In this document: in pieces, positions 23,704-32,684 of the stretch
Layout: each line of letters opens with the position of its first letter
Numbering within the stretch: position 1 is the stretch's first letter
Assembly (NCBI GenBank): GCA_964436865.1
Contig: CAYTFK010000017.1
Coordinates: forward strand, 1 to 45,048
Direction: 5' to 3'
DNA length: 45,048 bases
From: JAXGPP01 sp964436865
GTDB taxonomy: Bacteria; Planctomycetota; Planctomycetia; Pirellulales; Thermoguttaceae
Position numbers and translations under genes: made by a program
The notes under the pieces: model-generated
What the model was told of the DNA's origin: nothing
The model's database searches: none
What the model saw: the letters and a program-made list of their open reading frames with translations, nothing else

Positions 23704-25098
23704 CTAGAACTGCCAGATCATGTCGGTCCCGACCAGGAACTGGTTCGAGTCGGTGTTGTCGTCAAACGGCAGCGTCCCTTCGCCGTCGTACCAGTCCCAG
23801 CGGACTTCGGGCCGCATCATGAAGTTGGCCGTCGGCGTCCAGACCAGGCCCAGCGTCAGGTCCCAGAAATTGCCCGCGCTGCCGCCGTCGTACGGGTTGT
23901 CGTCGTCGATGCCCACTACCCGAACGCCGTCGTCGTCGCGGAAATACTCCAGGCGGGCGCCGGCGCGCCAGCACTTGTTGATCGTGTAGTACAGGTAGTT
24001 GCTGAAGCCGTACCACTCGACGTCGTCGATGTTGTTCGCCTGTCCGCCAAATACGTTTTTCTGCCAGCCGTGGTCGTGTTGGAACACGTATTCCCACTTC
24101 TCCGAAAGCGGGATCGTAACCACCACCGTGTACAGCGACCGATCGGTGTTCACGCCCAGTGCGTTCGGATCTTCGCCGACGAGGTAGACCAGGGCGACGG
24201 TAAAGGCGTCGTCGTCCGCCGTGTAAGTCACGCCGCTCAGATACGAGATGTCATCGTCGACGCGGTCCACAGCGTCCCAGCCGTTCACCAACCCGCCAAG
24301 CACCGTCCAGTTGTCGCTGGCGGTCCAGGAAGCCATGCCGCCGAAGTGATGGAACGGCTCGGCATAGGTCTGCATATAGGCGTGGGTATAGAAGAAGTTG
24401 CCGATCGCCGGGACGACCTCGTATCCGGCGGGCGTGTAGAACTTGCCGAGCTTCAGCGAGACATCACCGTAGCCGATCTCGCCATAGGCCTGCGGAACTG
24501 AGAGCTGGTAATCGTGGTTGGGATCGTTCCAGTCATCGGTGAAGTCCGGGCTGAACTCCCAGCCGGCCGCTTTGTTGAATCGCGAGTCGGTGCCGTACAT
24601 GACGTCGATCCGGCCGCCGATGTCCCAGCACGGGCATCCACCGGTGTCGATGGTCTTCTCGGCCACCAGGTAGAGCTGGTTCATCTGGAAGTCGTCCATG
24701 TCGGCGAACGTCACCGGCCCGTTGAAATCGCTGAGCGGATCATCGGGGTTCATCATGATTCCCCCGTTGATCCAGCCGTAAATGTCGAAGCCCGCCGGCT
24801 TGCAACGAATCAGCCGCCAGGGATCCTCGCCCGGGCAACGCGGCCCGCACGGTTCGCACGGCTGACACGCCCCGTACGCCTCGTCGGCCACTGGTCCGGC
24901 AGCGGCAGCGCTGGCCGGCGAGCCCGGCTCGGCAGTGGCTTTGCCCGGCTCCGGCGGCACGGGCGCATAGTCGTCGAACAAGAACTCCGTTTGAGTGACC
25001 GGCGCCGGCGGGTAATTTGAATTGCCAGCGCCGTCCGCCGCGGCAGCCAGGGGGCCGGCCAGCACAGCGATACCGATTGCGAGTTTCGCGATCCTCAT
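23704..25098 (-). CDS. BBP2-type outer-membrane beta-barrel porin
   Basis: Putative outer-membrane channel of 464 residues. A signal peptide (1-21, KLAIGIAVLAGPLAAAADG) is followed by a low-complexity alanine/proline region (25-75), a cysteine-rich segment (ACQPCEPCGPRCPG, about 76-89) and a barrel region from about 100. The barrel shows alternating aromatic and polar residues, the YGWINGGIMMN start, LGKFYTPAGYEVVPAIGNFFYTH and a terminal aromatic strand ending WQF, as in the putative beta-barrel porin-2 (OmpL-like) family. Acidic, Asp/Asn-rich loops (DDDNPYDGG, DDNTDSNQ) suggest metal-binding or cation-attracting loops. ATG 25098 has AGGA close upstream and GGAG further up. Confidence 0.85.
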   Translation of the reverse strand: MRIAKLAIGIAVLAGPLAAAADGAGNSNYPPAPVTQTEFLFDDYAPVPPEPGKATAEPGSPASAAAAGPVADEAYGACQPCEPCGPRCPGEDPWRLIRCKPAGFDIYGWINGGIMMNPDDPLSDFNGPVTFADMDDFQMNQLYLVAEKTIDTGGCPCWDIGGRIDVMYGTDSRFNKAAGWEFSPDFTDDWNDPNHDYQLSVPQAYGEIGYGDVSLKLGKFYTPAGYEVVPAIGNFFYTHAYMQTYAEPFHHFGGMASWTASDNWTVLGGLVNGWDAVDRVDDDISYLSGVTYTADDDAFTVALVYLVGEDPNALGVNTDRSLYTVVVTIPLSEKWEYVFQHDHGWQKNVFGGQANNIDDVEWYGFSNYLYYTINKCWRAGARLEYFRDDDGVRVVGIDDDNPYDGGSAGNFWDLTLGLVWTPTANFMMRPEVRWDWYDGEGTLPFDDNTDSNQFLVGTDMIWQF

Positions 25099-25407
25099 GA
25101 TCCTGCTACTCCAATATGGGAACCGGACGGGAAAGACCAGGCTCCTTGACGCACCGTGAGACGGGATGCTCCACCCGGCTCCGCCTCACCCGATCCAGAC
25201 CGAACTGGGGCTCGGCCTTGAGCGCACCGTCTGCTCCGCCTCGGACGGCACTGATCCTGCTATCGGACGGGATCGAACGGCATGATGAAGAGAATCTGCC
25301 GCCTCGGAACAAGCGACATACCCGTCAGAGCGGCGATGTGAAGACTGGTCGCCTGGGCAGACTTTGCGGCCCTGGAGATAGCGGCCGCGGCGCGACGGCG
25401 CCTGTGG
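25099..25407. other. Intergenic stretch between ftsY and porin
   Basis: About 310 bases without a supported gene. A short hairpin, GGCGC-GACG-GCGCC at 25389-25402, lies just beyond the ftsY stop and may mark its transcript end. I see no consensus promoter for the porin gene. Confidence 0.5.
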
Positions 25408-26337
25408 TCAACGGCCCGTGTCGACGTCGGCAAAGAGCGCGTCGACGAATGAATCGGCGTCGAACAGCGCGAGGTCTTCCAGCTTCTCGCCGACGCCGAT
25501 GTACTTGACCGGAAGCTTCACCTGCTGCCGGATAGCGACGACGACGCCCCCTTTGGCCGTGCCATCGAGTTTCGCCAGCACAATCCCGGTGCACTGCACT
25601 GCCGCGGTGAAGTGCTCGGCCTGGCTGATCCCGTTCTGCCCCGTCGTGGCATCGAGGACCAGCAACACTTCGTGTGGAGCGGCGGCCACCTGCTTGCCCA
25701 ACACGCGGTGAATCTTCGAAAGCTCCTGCATCAGATTGTGCTGCGTCTGCAGCCGCCCGGCCGTGTCGACGATGCAGACGTCGGCGCCCACTTCCAGCGC
25801 GTGCGCGACCGCCCGGTGGGCAACGCTGGCCGGATCGCTGCCCGACTGTCCCTTGACGATCTCGACCCCAAGCCGCTGCGCCCAGATGCCCAACTGCTCG
25901 ACCGCGGCAGCGCGGAACGTGTCGGCGGCTCCCAGCACCACCTTCTTGCCGTCGTTCTTGAACATCGCGGCCAGCTTGGCGATCGAGGTCGTTTTGCCGG
26001 AACCGTTCACTCCGCAGACCATGATCACCGTGGGGCCGCTGGGAGCGAAACGGATCGGATCCGGATCTTGTTGCATCAGCCGCTTCAAGTCGGCCTTAAT
26101 GTGCCCGATCACTTCCGACGTCTGCACCACTCGAGCCCGAAAGGCGGTGCCCACCTCGTCGACGGTCTGCCGCGCCGCCTTGACGCCCATGTCGGTCTTG
26201 ATAAGCCAGGCAAAGAGCTCGTCAAGAAACACCTCGTCGACCAGCCGCCCCTCCGACTTGAACAAGTCGCGGACGTCGGTATTGAGAAGTTGCGTGGTCT
26301 TGCGAAGACCTTCCCTGAGTTTGTCGAAGAAGCCCAT
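25408..26337 (-). CDS. ftsY: Signal recognition particle receptor FtsY
   Basis: GTPase that docks the signal recognition particle and nascent chain at the membrane. The 309-residue protein begins MGFFDKLREGLRKT, the usual N-domain start, without the long acidic A-domain of E. coli FtsY. The N domain covers about 1-90; the G domain has GVNGSGKTT (109-117), DTFRAAAVEQL (139-149), the DTAGR motif (191-195) and the AKLDGTAKGG guanine-binding block (255-264). It ends GVGEKLEDLALFDADSFVDALF, typical of the family. It lies 36 bases behind nusB on the same strand. Confidence 0.97.
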   Translation of the reverse strand: MGFFDKLREGLRKTTQLLNTDVRDLFKSEGRLVDEVFLDELFAWLIKTDMGVKAARQTVDEVGTAFRARVVQTSEVIGHIKADLKRLMQQDPDPIRFAPSGPTVIMVCGVNGSGKTTSIAKLAAMFKNDGKKVVLGAADTFRAAAVEQLGIWAQRLGVEIVKGQSGSDPASVAHRAVAHALEVGADVCIVDTAGRLQTQHNLMQELSKIHRVLGKQVAAAPHEVLLVLDATTGQNGISQAEHFTAAVQCTGIVLAKLDGTAKGGVVVAIRQQVKLPVKYIGVGEKLEDLALFDADSFVDALFADVDTGR

Positions 26338-26373
26338 GGCGGCAGTCGGGACAAGGGACTACGGGTTGGTGGA

Positions 26374-26808
26374 TCAGACCGGCTGCGCGTCGCCCCCGGG
26401 GCCCGGTCTGCCCTTGGCGCGCATCAACCGATCGAGGATGCCGTTGACGAACGAAGCCGACTGCGCCGTGCCGTAACGTTTTGCCAGCTCGACGGCTTCG
26501 TTTACCACGACGCGGTCAGGTGTATCAGTGTGCAGAATTTCATAGGCTCCCAGCCGGAGCACATTGCGGTCGGTGGCTGCCATTCGGCCAAGCGTCCAGT
26601 TGACCGCCGCCTGCTCGATCTCGCCGTCCAGAACCGCGCGATTCCGGCGGACTCCAGCGACCAGCGCTCGGGCAAAGTCGACAAGCTCCTCCTGCTCCAA
26701 TCGGCGGGCGATGAACATGTCGCCCACCGCCGGATTCGTTCGCGGATTCAGGTCGTCCTGAAACAGGACCTGCAGGGCCACTTCACGGGCTCGGCTGCGA
26801 CGCGTCAT
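26374..26808 (-). CDS. nusB: Transcription antitermination factor NusB
   Basis: All-helical RNA-binding protein of 144 residues that, with NusE (S10), forms the rRNA antitermination complex. The RSRAREVALQVLFQ start, FARALVAGVRRNRAVLD helix and the RNVLRLGAYEIL and VVVNEAVELAKRYG blocks are diagnostic, the last followed by SASFVNGILD. Its start overlaps the ribH stop by four bases (26805-26808), so translation is coupled. ribH-nusB adjacency is widespread in bacteria. Confidence 0.96.
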   Translation of the reverse strand: MTRRSRAREVALQVLFQDDLNPRTNPAVGDMFIARRLEQEELVDFARALVAGVRRNRAVLDGEIEQAAVNWTLGRMAATDRNVLRLGAYEILHTDTPDRVVVNEAVELAKRYGTAQSASFVNGILDRLMRAKGRPGPGGDAQPV

Positions 26809-27335
26809 AACTCCACTCGTTTCGTCGGCAACTTCGACATCAGGTCAACCATCAGCAGGGCCGCTTCAGCGGTTTCAATCCCTTTATTGCCGAGCTTGCT
26901 GTCCGGGCGATCCTTGCCCCGAGTGCCAGGCTCTCCCCCCGAACGCGCCACCGCTTGCTCCAGCGTGTTGCATGTCAGCACGCCAAACAGCACCGGCACG
27001 TCGTAGCGCGCGGCGATCTGGCTGAAAGCCAGGCTGATCGCCCGGTTGATATGCTGGTCGTGGCTGGTCTCGCCGCGAATCACCGCTCCCAGGCAGAGCA
27101 CGGCGGCATAACGGCCGCTGGAAGCAAGCCGGTTGGCGACCGTCGGAATCTCAAACGCCCCGGGCACCCAGGCCACGTCGATCTTCTCGTCAGCAATCCC
27201 ATTTTTTTGGAGGGTCTCTACCGCCCCCGCAAGCAGGCGCGACGTGATCGTTTCGTTGAACCGGGCGACGACAATCGCAAAACGGCCGTCGACGGGGCCG
27301 ATCTTTCCTTCGTAGACAGTAGGCACGGCTGGCAA
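26805..27335 (-). CDS. ribH: 6,7-Dimethyl-8-ribityllumazine synthase
   Basis: Penultimate enzyme of riboflavin synthesis, 176 residues against about 155 in many bacteria. FN at 26-27 (ARFNETIT), VPGAFEIP (57-64), GAVIRGETSHDQH (83-95, with the catalytic His92) and FGVLTCNTLEQA (117-128) define the active site. An insertion of about 12 residues (GEPGTRGKDRPD) lies between EQAVARSG and the GNKGIE phosphate-binding segment. No FMN riboswitch consensus is present in the 127 bases upstream. nusB follows with a four-base overlap, and rho lies upstream on the same strand. Confidence 0.96.
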   Translation of the reverse strand: MPAVPTVYEGKIGPVDGRFAIVVARFNETITSRLLAGAVETLQKNGIADEKIDVAWVPGAFEIPTVANRLASSGRYAAVLCLGAVIRGETSHDQHINRAISLAFSQIAARYDVPVLFGVLTCNTLEQAVARSGGEPGTRGKDRPDSKLGNKGIETAEAALLMVDLMSKLPTKRVEL

Positions 27336-27357
27336 TCCGGGGGCCAGAGAAACGGTC

Positions 27358-27375
27358 CAGGGGTGGCGACCCCTG
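27358..27375 (-). terminator. Hairpin between rho and ribH
   Basis: CAGGGGT at 27358-27364 pairs with ACCCCTG at 27369-27375 over a GGCG loop. An alternative stem, CTGCC/GGCAG at 27373-27387, shares bases with it, so the two are mutually exclusive. It lies in the rho-ribH gap; no U-tract follows. Confidence 0.4.
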
Positions 27376-27462
27376 CCCCAGCGGCAGAGACGCCGGGGAA
27401 TACCACATCATATCGTTTCCGGCCGCCCCGCACACCGCCCGGGAGGAACCGCGCGGCCCTGC

Positions 27463-28920
27463 CTACTTCATGTTCATGCTCATCAGGAACTCGGCGTTGG
27501 TCTTGGTCTTCACCAGGCGACTGGTGAGAAGCTCCATCGCCTCGGGCGGGTTCATGTCGTTGAGCACCCGGCGAAGGATGCAGACGCGGCGGTGCTCCTC
27601 CGGGTCCATGAGGAACTCTTCCCGCCGAGTGCCGCTGCGATTGATGTCGATGGCCGGCCAGATCCGCTTGTCGACCAGCTTGCGGTCGAGCACGATCTCC
27701 AGGTTGCCCGTGCCCTTGAACTCCTCGAAGATCACTTCGTCCATCTTGCTGCCGGTGTCGACCAGTGCCGTGGCCACGATCGTCAGCGAGCCCCCCTCCT
27801 CCACCTTGCGGGCCGCCCCGAAGAAACGCTTCGGACGCTGCAAGGCGTTGGCATCGACGCCACCCGAGAGAATCTTGCCCGAGTGCGGGCATTCGCTGTT
27901 CCAGGCCCGAGCCAACCGGGTGATCGAGTCGAGGAAGATCATCACGTCTTTGCCGTATTCCACCATCCGCTTGGCCTTTTCCAGGACCATCTCCGAAACC
28001 TGGATATGGCGGGCGGCCGGCTCGTCGAACGTCGAGCTGATGACTTCGCAGTTGCGGCCCTTCACCTGCCGCTCCATGTCGGTCACTTCTTCCGGCCGCT
28101 CGTCGATCAGCAGCATGAAGACGTACAGCTCGGGGTAATTGGCCAGTGCCGCCTTGGCCATCTTCTGCATCAGGATCGTTTTGCCCGCACGCGGCGGACT
28201 GACTATCAGCCCGCGCTGGCCGAAGCCCACCGGCACGATCATGTCAACCACCCGCGTGTTGATGTCGCCGTCGGGAGCCTCCATCACGATCCGCGCGTCC
28301 GGGTGCAGCGGAGTGAGGTCGTCGAAAAACACCTTGTTGACCAGCAAATTCGGGTCTTCGTAGTTGATCGCCTCAACACGCAACAGCGCGAAATACCGCT
28401 CGTTCTCCTTGGGTGGGCGAATCTGACCGGAAACGGTCGCTCCAGTCCGCAAGCCAAACCGCCTGATTTGGCTCGGCGATACGTAGATGTCGTCGGGGCA
28501 GGACAGGTAATGGTAATCGGGACTGCGGAGGAAGCCGAAGCCGTCGGGAAGCACCTCGAGCGTCCCTTCGCCGTACATCAGACCGTTGAGCTTCACCCGC
28601 TCCTTGAGGATGCGGAAGATCAGGTCCTGCTTCTTCATCCCCGCGTAGTCGGCGAGGTTGTCCTTGCGGGCCTCCTCGATAAGCTGCCCCATCGACATCC
28701 GTTGCAGCTCGGCGATATGGGTATCGCCCGACTGCTTGATCTGCTCGTACCGCTCGTCGGTCTCTTCGTCGAGAATGCCATTCCGGTCGACAAGCTCTTC
28801 GGCCAGCGACAGCGGTTCTTCCCGGTCAAAATCGATCGGCTCGCCATCGCTGGGCCGCGGTGTGCGGGCGGCATATCGGCGCTGCTTGAGCGGAGGCTTG
28901 CTCTCTCGGGCGTCGGCCAT
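27463..28920 (-). CDS. rho: Transcription termination factor Rho
   Basis: Hexameric RNA helicase that ends transcription. The 485-residue protein has an acidic N-terminal extension (about 1-70) before the Rho N domain (IAELQRMSMGQLIEEARK), the cold-shock RNA-binding domain (GEGTLEVLPDGFGFLRSPDYHYL, with DIYVSPSQIRRFGLRTG) and the ATPase domain. Walker A is PPRAGKT (242-248), where most Rho proteins have APPKAGKT; the LLIDERPEEVTDM and FLDSITRLARA (Walker B) motifs, the RSGTRREE arginine-finger region and the GGVDANALQRPKRFFGAARK loop are intact. A good AGGAG site precedes the ATG. Several nearby gene ends have hairpins without U-tracts, consistent with a prominent role for Rho. Confidence 0.97.
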   Translation of the reverse strand: MADARESKPPLKQRRYAARTPRPSDGEPIDFDREEPLSLAEELVDRNGILDEETDERYEQIKQSGDTHIAELQRMSMGQLIEEARKDNLADYAGMKKQDLIFRILKERVKLNGLMYGEGTLEVLPDGFGFLRSPDYHYLSCPDDIYVSPSQIRRFGLRTGATVSGQIRPPKENERYFALLRVEAINYEDPNLLVNKVFFDDLTPLHPDARIVMEAPDGDINTRVVDMIVPVGFGQRGLIVSPPRAGKTILMQKMAKAALANYPELYVFMLLIDERPEEVTDMERQVKGRNCEVISSTFDEPAARHIQVSEMVLEKAKRMVEYGKDVMIFLDSITRLARAWNSECPHSGKILSGGVDANALQRPKRFFGAARKVEEGGSLTIVATALVDTGSKMDEVIFEEFKGTGNLEIVLDRKLVDKRIWPAIDINRSGTRREEFLMDPEEHRRVCILRRVLNDMNPPEAMELLTSRLVKTKTNAEFLMSMNMK

Positions 28921-29040
28921 GGGTACTGCTCCTGAAAAGATGTCGTGCCGGCACGCGGAAGGAACCGGCGGAGGGTGGGGAGGATTGTCCAGTATCTCGA
29001 AAAGCGGATCAGACTGCGAGGCAGGAACGCACTATTCTTA

Positions 29041-29072
29041 GCCGATTATTGATCGGCGGGCCGGGGGGCCCG
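29041..29072 (-). terminator. Tandem hairpins between coaE and rho
   Basis: CGGGCC-GGGG-GGCCCG at 29057-29072 lies 14 bases beyond the coaE stop, and directly next to it GCCGAT-TATTG-ATCGGC at 29041-29057; they share one base. Both stems have six perfect pairs. No U-tract follows on the minus strand. Confidence 0.45.
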
Positions 29073-29086
29073 ATTCAGAGGAAAGC

Positions 29087-29686
29087 TCAACCGACGAGGG
29101 TGTGCCAGAGTCGTTGGACCTGGGCGAGGGTGGACTCCGGCGAACCGGAGTTGTCTATTATCACATCGGCCCGCCCCCTTTTCCAGTCCAGCGATTCCTG
29201 AGCCCGCTGGCGGGCGGCGAACTGCTCCTCAGTCCACCCCCGGGCAGCCGCTCGGCGGGCGCGCAACTCTCGCGGCGCATCCACGAACACCAGCATATCG
29301 CAGAGTACGTCCCATCCGGCCTCCATCAGCAGTGGCGCGTCCAACACCGCCGCAAGACATCCGGCGGCGGCCAATGCCTCCGCCTGCTGGCTAAGCCGGC
29401 GACGGATCTCCGGATGGGTTAATTGTTCCAAGTATTTTCTTTCACGGTCCGCATGGGGAGTACCAGCGAACACAATTTCCGCCAGTCGTCCGCGATCAAT
29501 CCGCCCGTCGGAGCCAAAAACGCTAACCCCCCACCGCTTTCGCGCCTCCGCTTCAAACTGTGGTGTTCGCAACACCTCATGCCCGGCACGATCGGCATCC
29601 AGAACCCCCGCCCCCAACTGGGCTAGTTGCTGGCTCACCAGGCTCTTGCCGCTGGCGACCCCGCCAAGGATGCCGATGACGCGCAT
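29087..29686 (-). CDS. coaE: Dephospho-CoA kinase
   Basis: Last enzyme of CoA synthesis, phosphorylating the ribose 3'-hydroxyl of dephospho-CoA. The 199-residue protein starts MRVIGILGGVASGKS with the P-loop at 8-15, followed by DADRAGHEVL (the substrate-binding DAD), RKYLEQLTHPEIRRRL (LExxxHPxxR) and VLDAPLLMEAGWD (the hydrophobic-D-x-P-L-L motif). ATG 29686 gives the canonical N-terminus and has a purine-rich GGGGA upstream. It lies 79 bases behind polA and 166 before rho on the same strand. The polA-coaE-rho order is, as I recall, shared by other planctomycetes. Confidence 0.96.
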   Translation of the reverse strand: MRVIGILGGVASGKSLVSQQLAQLGAGVLDADRAGHEVLRTPQFEAEARKRWGVSVFGSDGRIDRGRLAEIVFAGTPHADRERKYLEQLTHPEIRRRLSQQAEALAAAGCLAAVLDAPLLMEAGWDVLCDMLVFVDAPRELRARRAAARGWTEEQFAARQRAQESLDWKRGRADVIIDNSGSPESTLAQVQRLWHTLVG

Positions 29687-29765
29687 ATCGTTCCCCGCCT
29701 GCGAGGCCGACATCTGTTTGGGCTCTGACCGGCACCGCCCCCGCTTGTCTTCTGGCCGGTGCATG

Positions 29766-32633
29766 TCAGCCCCGGGGCAACGGCTCGGCCTCAGCCCAGT
29801 TCGGCCCCGCCTTCACATCCACCTTGAGAGGTACTTCAAGCGGATAAGCGCCGACCATCTCCTCGTTCACCAGGACAGCGAGTTCGTCGCGTCGCGAAAG
29901 GGGGACCTCAAACACCAGTTCGTCGTGAATCTGCAACAACATCCGCGCCGGGAACCCCTCCCGACGCAATCTCGCATGGATGGCAATCATGGCCAGCTTG
30001 ATCAGATCCGCCGCCGAACCTTGTATGACGGTGTTGATGGCCGTCCGTTCCGCAAGGTTCCGCTGGCGACCGGCGTCGGTCCGAACTCCTTCGATCGAAC
30101 GCCGCCTCCCGAGGATAGTACCAACATATCCCTTCGTTCGGCACTCGGCCAGCACCTTGGCGAGAAATCGTTCGATGCCCGGATAGCCGGCGAAATAGGC
30201 ATCGATGAATTGCGCCGCTTCCCGCTGCTCGATTCCCAATTGCTTCGCCAGCCCGAACGGCGACTGCCCGTAAATCACGCCGAAGTTGACCGTCTTCGCC
30301 TGGCGGCGCATTTCGGGTGTAACCTGGTCCAGCGCCACGCCGTAAACCTGGCTGGCCACGCGGGCGTGAATGTCCTCATCGCGAGCAAAGGCTTCGCGCA
30401 ACTGCTCGTCGCCCGAGTAGTGCGCCAGCACCCGTAACTCAATCTGCGAATAGTCGGCCGCCAGCAGCACCTCACCGTCTTCACCCGGCACAAACGCCGA
30501 GCGGATCTCGCGGCCCGCTTCCTGCCGCACGGGTATGTTCTGCAAATTGGGATCGCTCGAGCTGAGCCGGCCGGTCGCCGTCACGACCTGGTTGAACGAG
30601 GCGTGCACCCGGCCCGTCGCCGGATTCACCATTTGCGGCAAGGCATCGACGTACGTCCCTTTGAGTTTCGCGTACTGCCGGTATTCCAGGATCTTCGCCG
30701 GCAGAGGGTGAACGCGGGCCAGTTCCTCGAGCACCTCGGCGTCGGTACTCGAGCCGGTCTTGGTCTTCTTCACCACCGGCAGCTTGAGGTCGCAGAACAG
30801 CACTTCCTGCAGCTGTTTGGGCGAAGCGATGTTCACCTCGCGGCCGGCAAGGTCGTAGATCTCCCGCTCAAGCGTCTCCATCCGCTGGCCGTACTGCCGG
30901 CTCAACTCGACCAGCCGCGCCACGTCGATCCTGATGCCGTTGAACTCCAGCTCGGCCAGCACGTCGATCAGCGGCAGTTCGACGTCGTGGAACAGCTTCT
31001 TAAGCGCGTGCTGTTCGAGCCGTCGGTCGAGGATCGGCCGCAGACAGACTGGCAGGAGTGCATCTTCCCCGGCGTAGTCGGCTACCCGGCGCGCCGCCAC
31101 CTCGTCCATTCGCTTCTGATTCTTGCCGGTGCCAATCAGCTCGGAAATTTTGATCGTGGTGTGGCCAAGATGGACCTTGGCCAGTTCGTCCAGGTTGTGG
31201 CTGCGGCTGCCGGCGTCGAGCAGGTAGCTGGCAACCATCGTGTCGAACGCCACGCCCTGGAGGGCAACGCCCGCCGCGCGAAGCACGATCATGTCGTATT
31301 TCAGATTCTGGCCGATCTTCGCCACGCCCGGGTTTTCCAGGATCGGCCTGAGCGCATCGAGTGTCGCCTGCGGATCGAGATGCGACTGGCCTTCGGGCGT
31401 GCGGACCGCCAAATACCACGCTTCCTTCTCGCTCCACGAGAAAGCGTAGCCGACGATTTCGGCGCTCCGCGGTGCGATGCTCGTCGTCTCCAGGTCGATC
31501 GAAAACCATTGCTGGCGGCCGAGTTGCTCGAGAAACGCGGCAAACGCCCCCGCCGTGTCGACCAGATGGTAAGTTGCCTCGATCTTTGCGGCCGGGGCGG
31601 CCGGCTCGTGGGTCGGCAGAGTGTCGACTTTCTCAGCCAGCGTGCGGAAACCAAACTCGCGGAACAGCGACCGCAACGCTTCCGCATTCACGCCCCGCAC
31701 CCGCCCCGAAGGCCAATCGATCGGCACCGGAACATCGCCATTCAGGCGCACCAGCTCGCGGCCCACGAGCGCCGACTGGCGGCAGTTGATCAGGTTCTGT
31801 TTGCGTTTGGCGCCGGCGACCTCTTCGGCATGTTCAAGAATGCTCTCGAGCGTGCCGTACTGCTGAAGCAACTGCTGGGCCAGCTTGGGGCCGATGAGCG
31901 GCACGCCCGGCACGTTGTCGGTCGGATCGCCCACCAGGGCCTGAAAATCAACCACTTGTTCCGGCGCGATTCCCCATTCGGCGCGGAGTACGTCGGCGTC
32001 GACAAACTGATTCTTGCGCAGATTGTAGAGCACGACGTTCGGACCGATGAGTTGCCGGCAATCCTTGTCGGAGGTAACCAGCACGCACCTGCCGCCACGC
32101 TCGCGGGTCGCGCGGGCGACGGTGGCCAGGATGTCATCGGCCTCATACGATTCCAGCCCCAGGGCGGGAATTCCCAGAGCGTCGACCAAGCGCCGCACGC
32201 CGGCGATCTGCGACACGAGATCGTCGGGCATTGCCGGCCGGTTGATCTTGTAGTCGGCATACATATCATGCCGGAACGTCCTTCCCGGCATGTCGAAAGC
32301 GCAGAAGAGATAGTCCGGTTTCTTGCTCTCGACGAGTGAAATCATGTCGCGGGCAAAACCGTATATCACCTGCACCGGTTGCCCCTGCGGGCTGGTCATC
32401 TCCGGCAGGGCATGGAAGAGTTGGTACAAGAGACCGTGCGCGTCCACGACGTAAACCGTCTGTCCGGCCAGACTCTCCGGAGGTGGAACGGCGACGGTGC
32501 TGACCGGCAGCAGGCCTGGCGACGAAATCTCGGCGATCGGCTCGCGCGGCATCTCATCAGCCGAATCCATCGGCGGTTCAGCCGGCTCATCCCCCTCCTC
32601 AAAGAACAACCGCTGTCGAGAGCGTTCAACCAT
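29766..32633 (-). CDS. polA: DNA polymerase I with 5'-3' and 3'-5' exonuclease domains
   Basis: Repair and Okazaki-fragment polymerase of 955 residues. A 56-residue acidic, proline-rich extension precedes the 5' nuclease domain (about 57-340: YVVDAHGLLY, ESYEADDILA, TSDKDCRQL, GDPTDNVPGV). The proofreading domain (about 350-545) keeps its metal ligands: Asp380 and Glu382 in DLET, Asp447 in NLKYD, and Tyr520/Asp524 in YAGED. The polymerase domain has motif A DYSQIELR (727-734), the O helix RQAKTVNFGVIYG (777-789, Phe784) and motif C IHDE (902-905). All three activities should be functional. A promoter-like pair and a branched leader fold lie upstream; the ATG lacks a clear ribosome site, so the exact start is less certain than the gene. 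Confidence 0.96.
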   Translation of the reverse strand: MVERSRQRLFFEEGDEPAEPPMDSADEMPREPIAEISSPGLLPVSTVAVPPPESLAGQTVYVVDAHGLLYQLFHALPEMTSPQGQPVQVIYGFARDMISLVESKKPDYLFCAFDMPGRTFRHDMYADYKINRPAMPDDLVSQIAGVRRLVDALGIPALGLESYEADDILATVARATRERGGRCVLVTSDKDCRQLIGPNVVLYNLRKNQFVDADVLRAEWGIAPEQVVDFQALVGDPTDNVPGVPLIGPKLAQQLLQQYGTLESILEHAEEVAGAKRKQNLINCRQSALVGRELVRLNGDVPVPIDWPSGRVRGVNAEALRSLFREFGFRTLAEKVDTLPTHEPAAPAAKIEATYHLVDTAGAFAAFLEQLGRQQWFSIDLETTSIAPRSAEIVGYAFSWSEKEAWYLAVRTPEGQSHLDPQATLDALRPILENPGVAKIGQNLKYDMIVLRAAGVALQGVAFDTMVASYLLDAGSRSHNLDELAKVHLGHTTIKISELIGTGKNQKRMDEVAARRVADYAGEDALLPVCLRPILDRRLEQHALKKLFHDVELPLIDVLAELEFNGIRIDVARLVELSRQYGQRMETLEREIYDLAGREVNIASPKQLQEVLFCDLKLPVVKKTKTGSSTDAEVLEELARVHPLPAKILEYRQYAKLKGTYVDALPQMVNPATGRVHASFNQVVTATGRLSSSDPNLQNIPVRQEAGREIRSAFVPGEDGEVLLAADYSQIELRVLAHYSGDEQLREAFARDEDIHARVASQVYGVALDQVTPEMRRQAKTVNFGVIYGQSPFGLAKQLGIEQREAAQFIDAYFAGYPGIERFLAKVLAECRTKGYVGTILGRRRSIEGVRTDAGRQRNLAERTAINTVIQGSAADLIKLAMIAIHARLRREGFPARMLLQIHDELVFEVPLSRRDELAVLVNEEMVGAYPLEVPLKVDVKAGPNWAEAEPLPRG

Positions 32634-32684
32634 CGTGTGGAGACCAGAGGGAGGGCTATCGGGTGTCTGGGTCGGGGATGAAGC

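Noticed and set aside
22860..23822. Plus-strand frame of 320 codons in the gene-poor region before the porin
   Set aside because: Arg/Ser-rich low-information translation, overlaps the porin end, no ribosome site or domain.
25612..27006. Long plus-strand frame across ftsY, nusB and ribH
   Set aside because: It crosses three well-defined minus-strand genes and has no own features.
27336..27462. FMN riboswitch upstream of ribH
   Set aside because: None of the conserved RFN blocks is present; only simple alternative hairpins are seen.
30603..32339. Long open frame (578 codons) on the plus strand opposite polA
   Set aside because: Antisense shadow of polA; no motif, no ribosome site, and all polA motifs are intact on the other strand.
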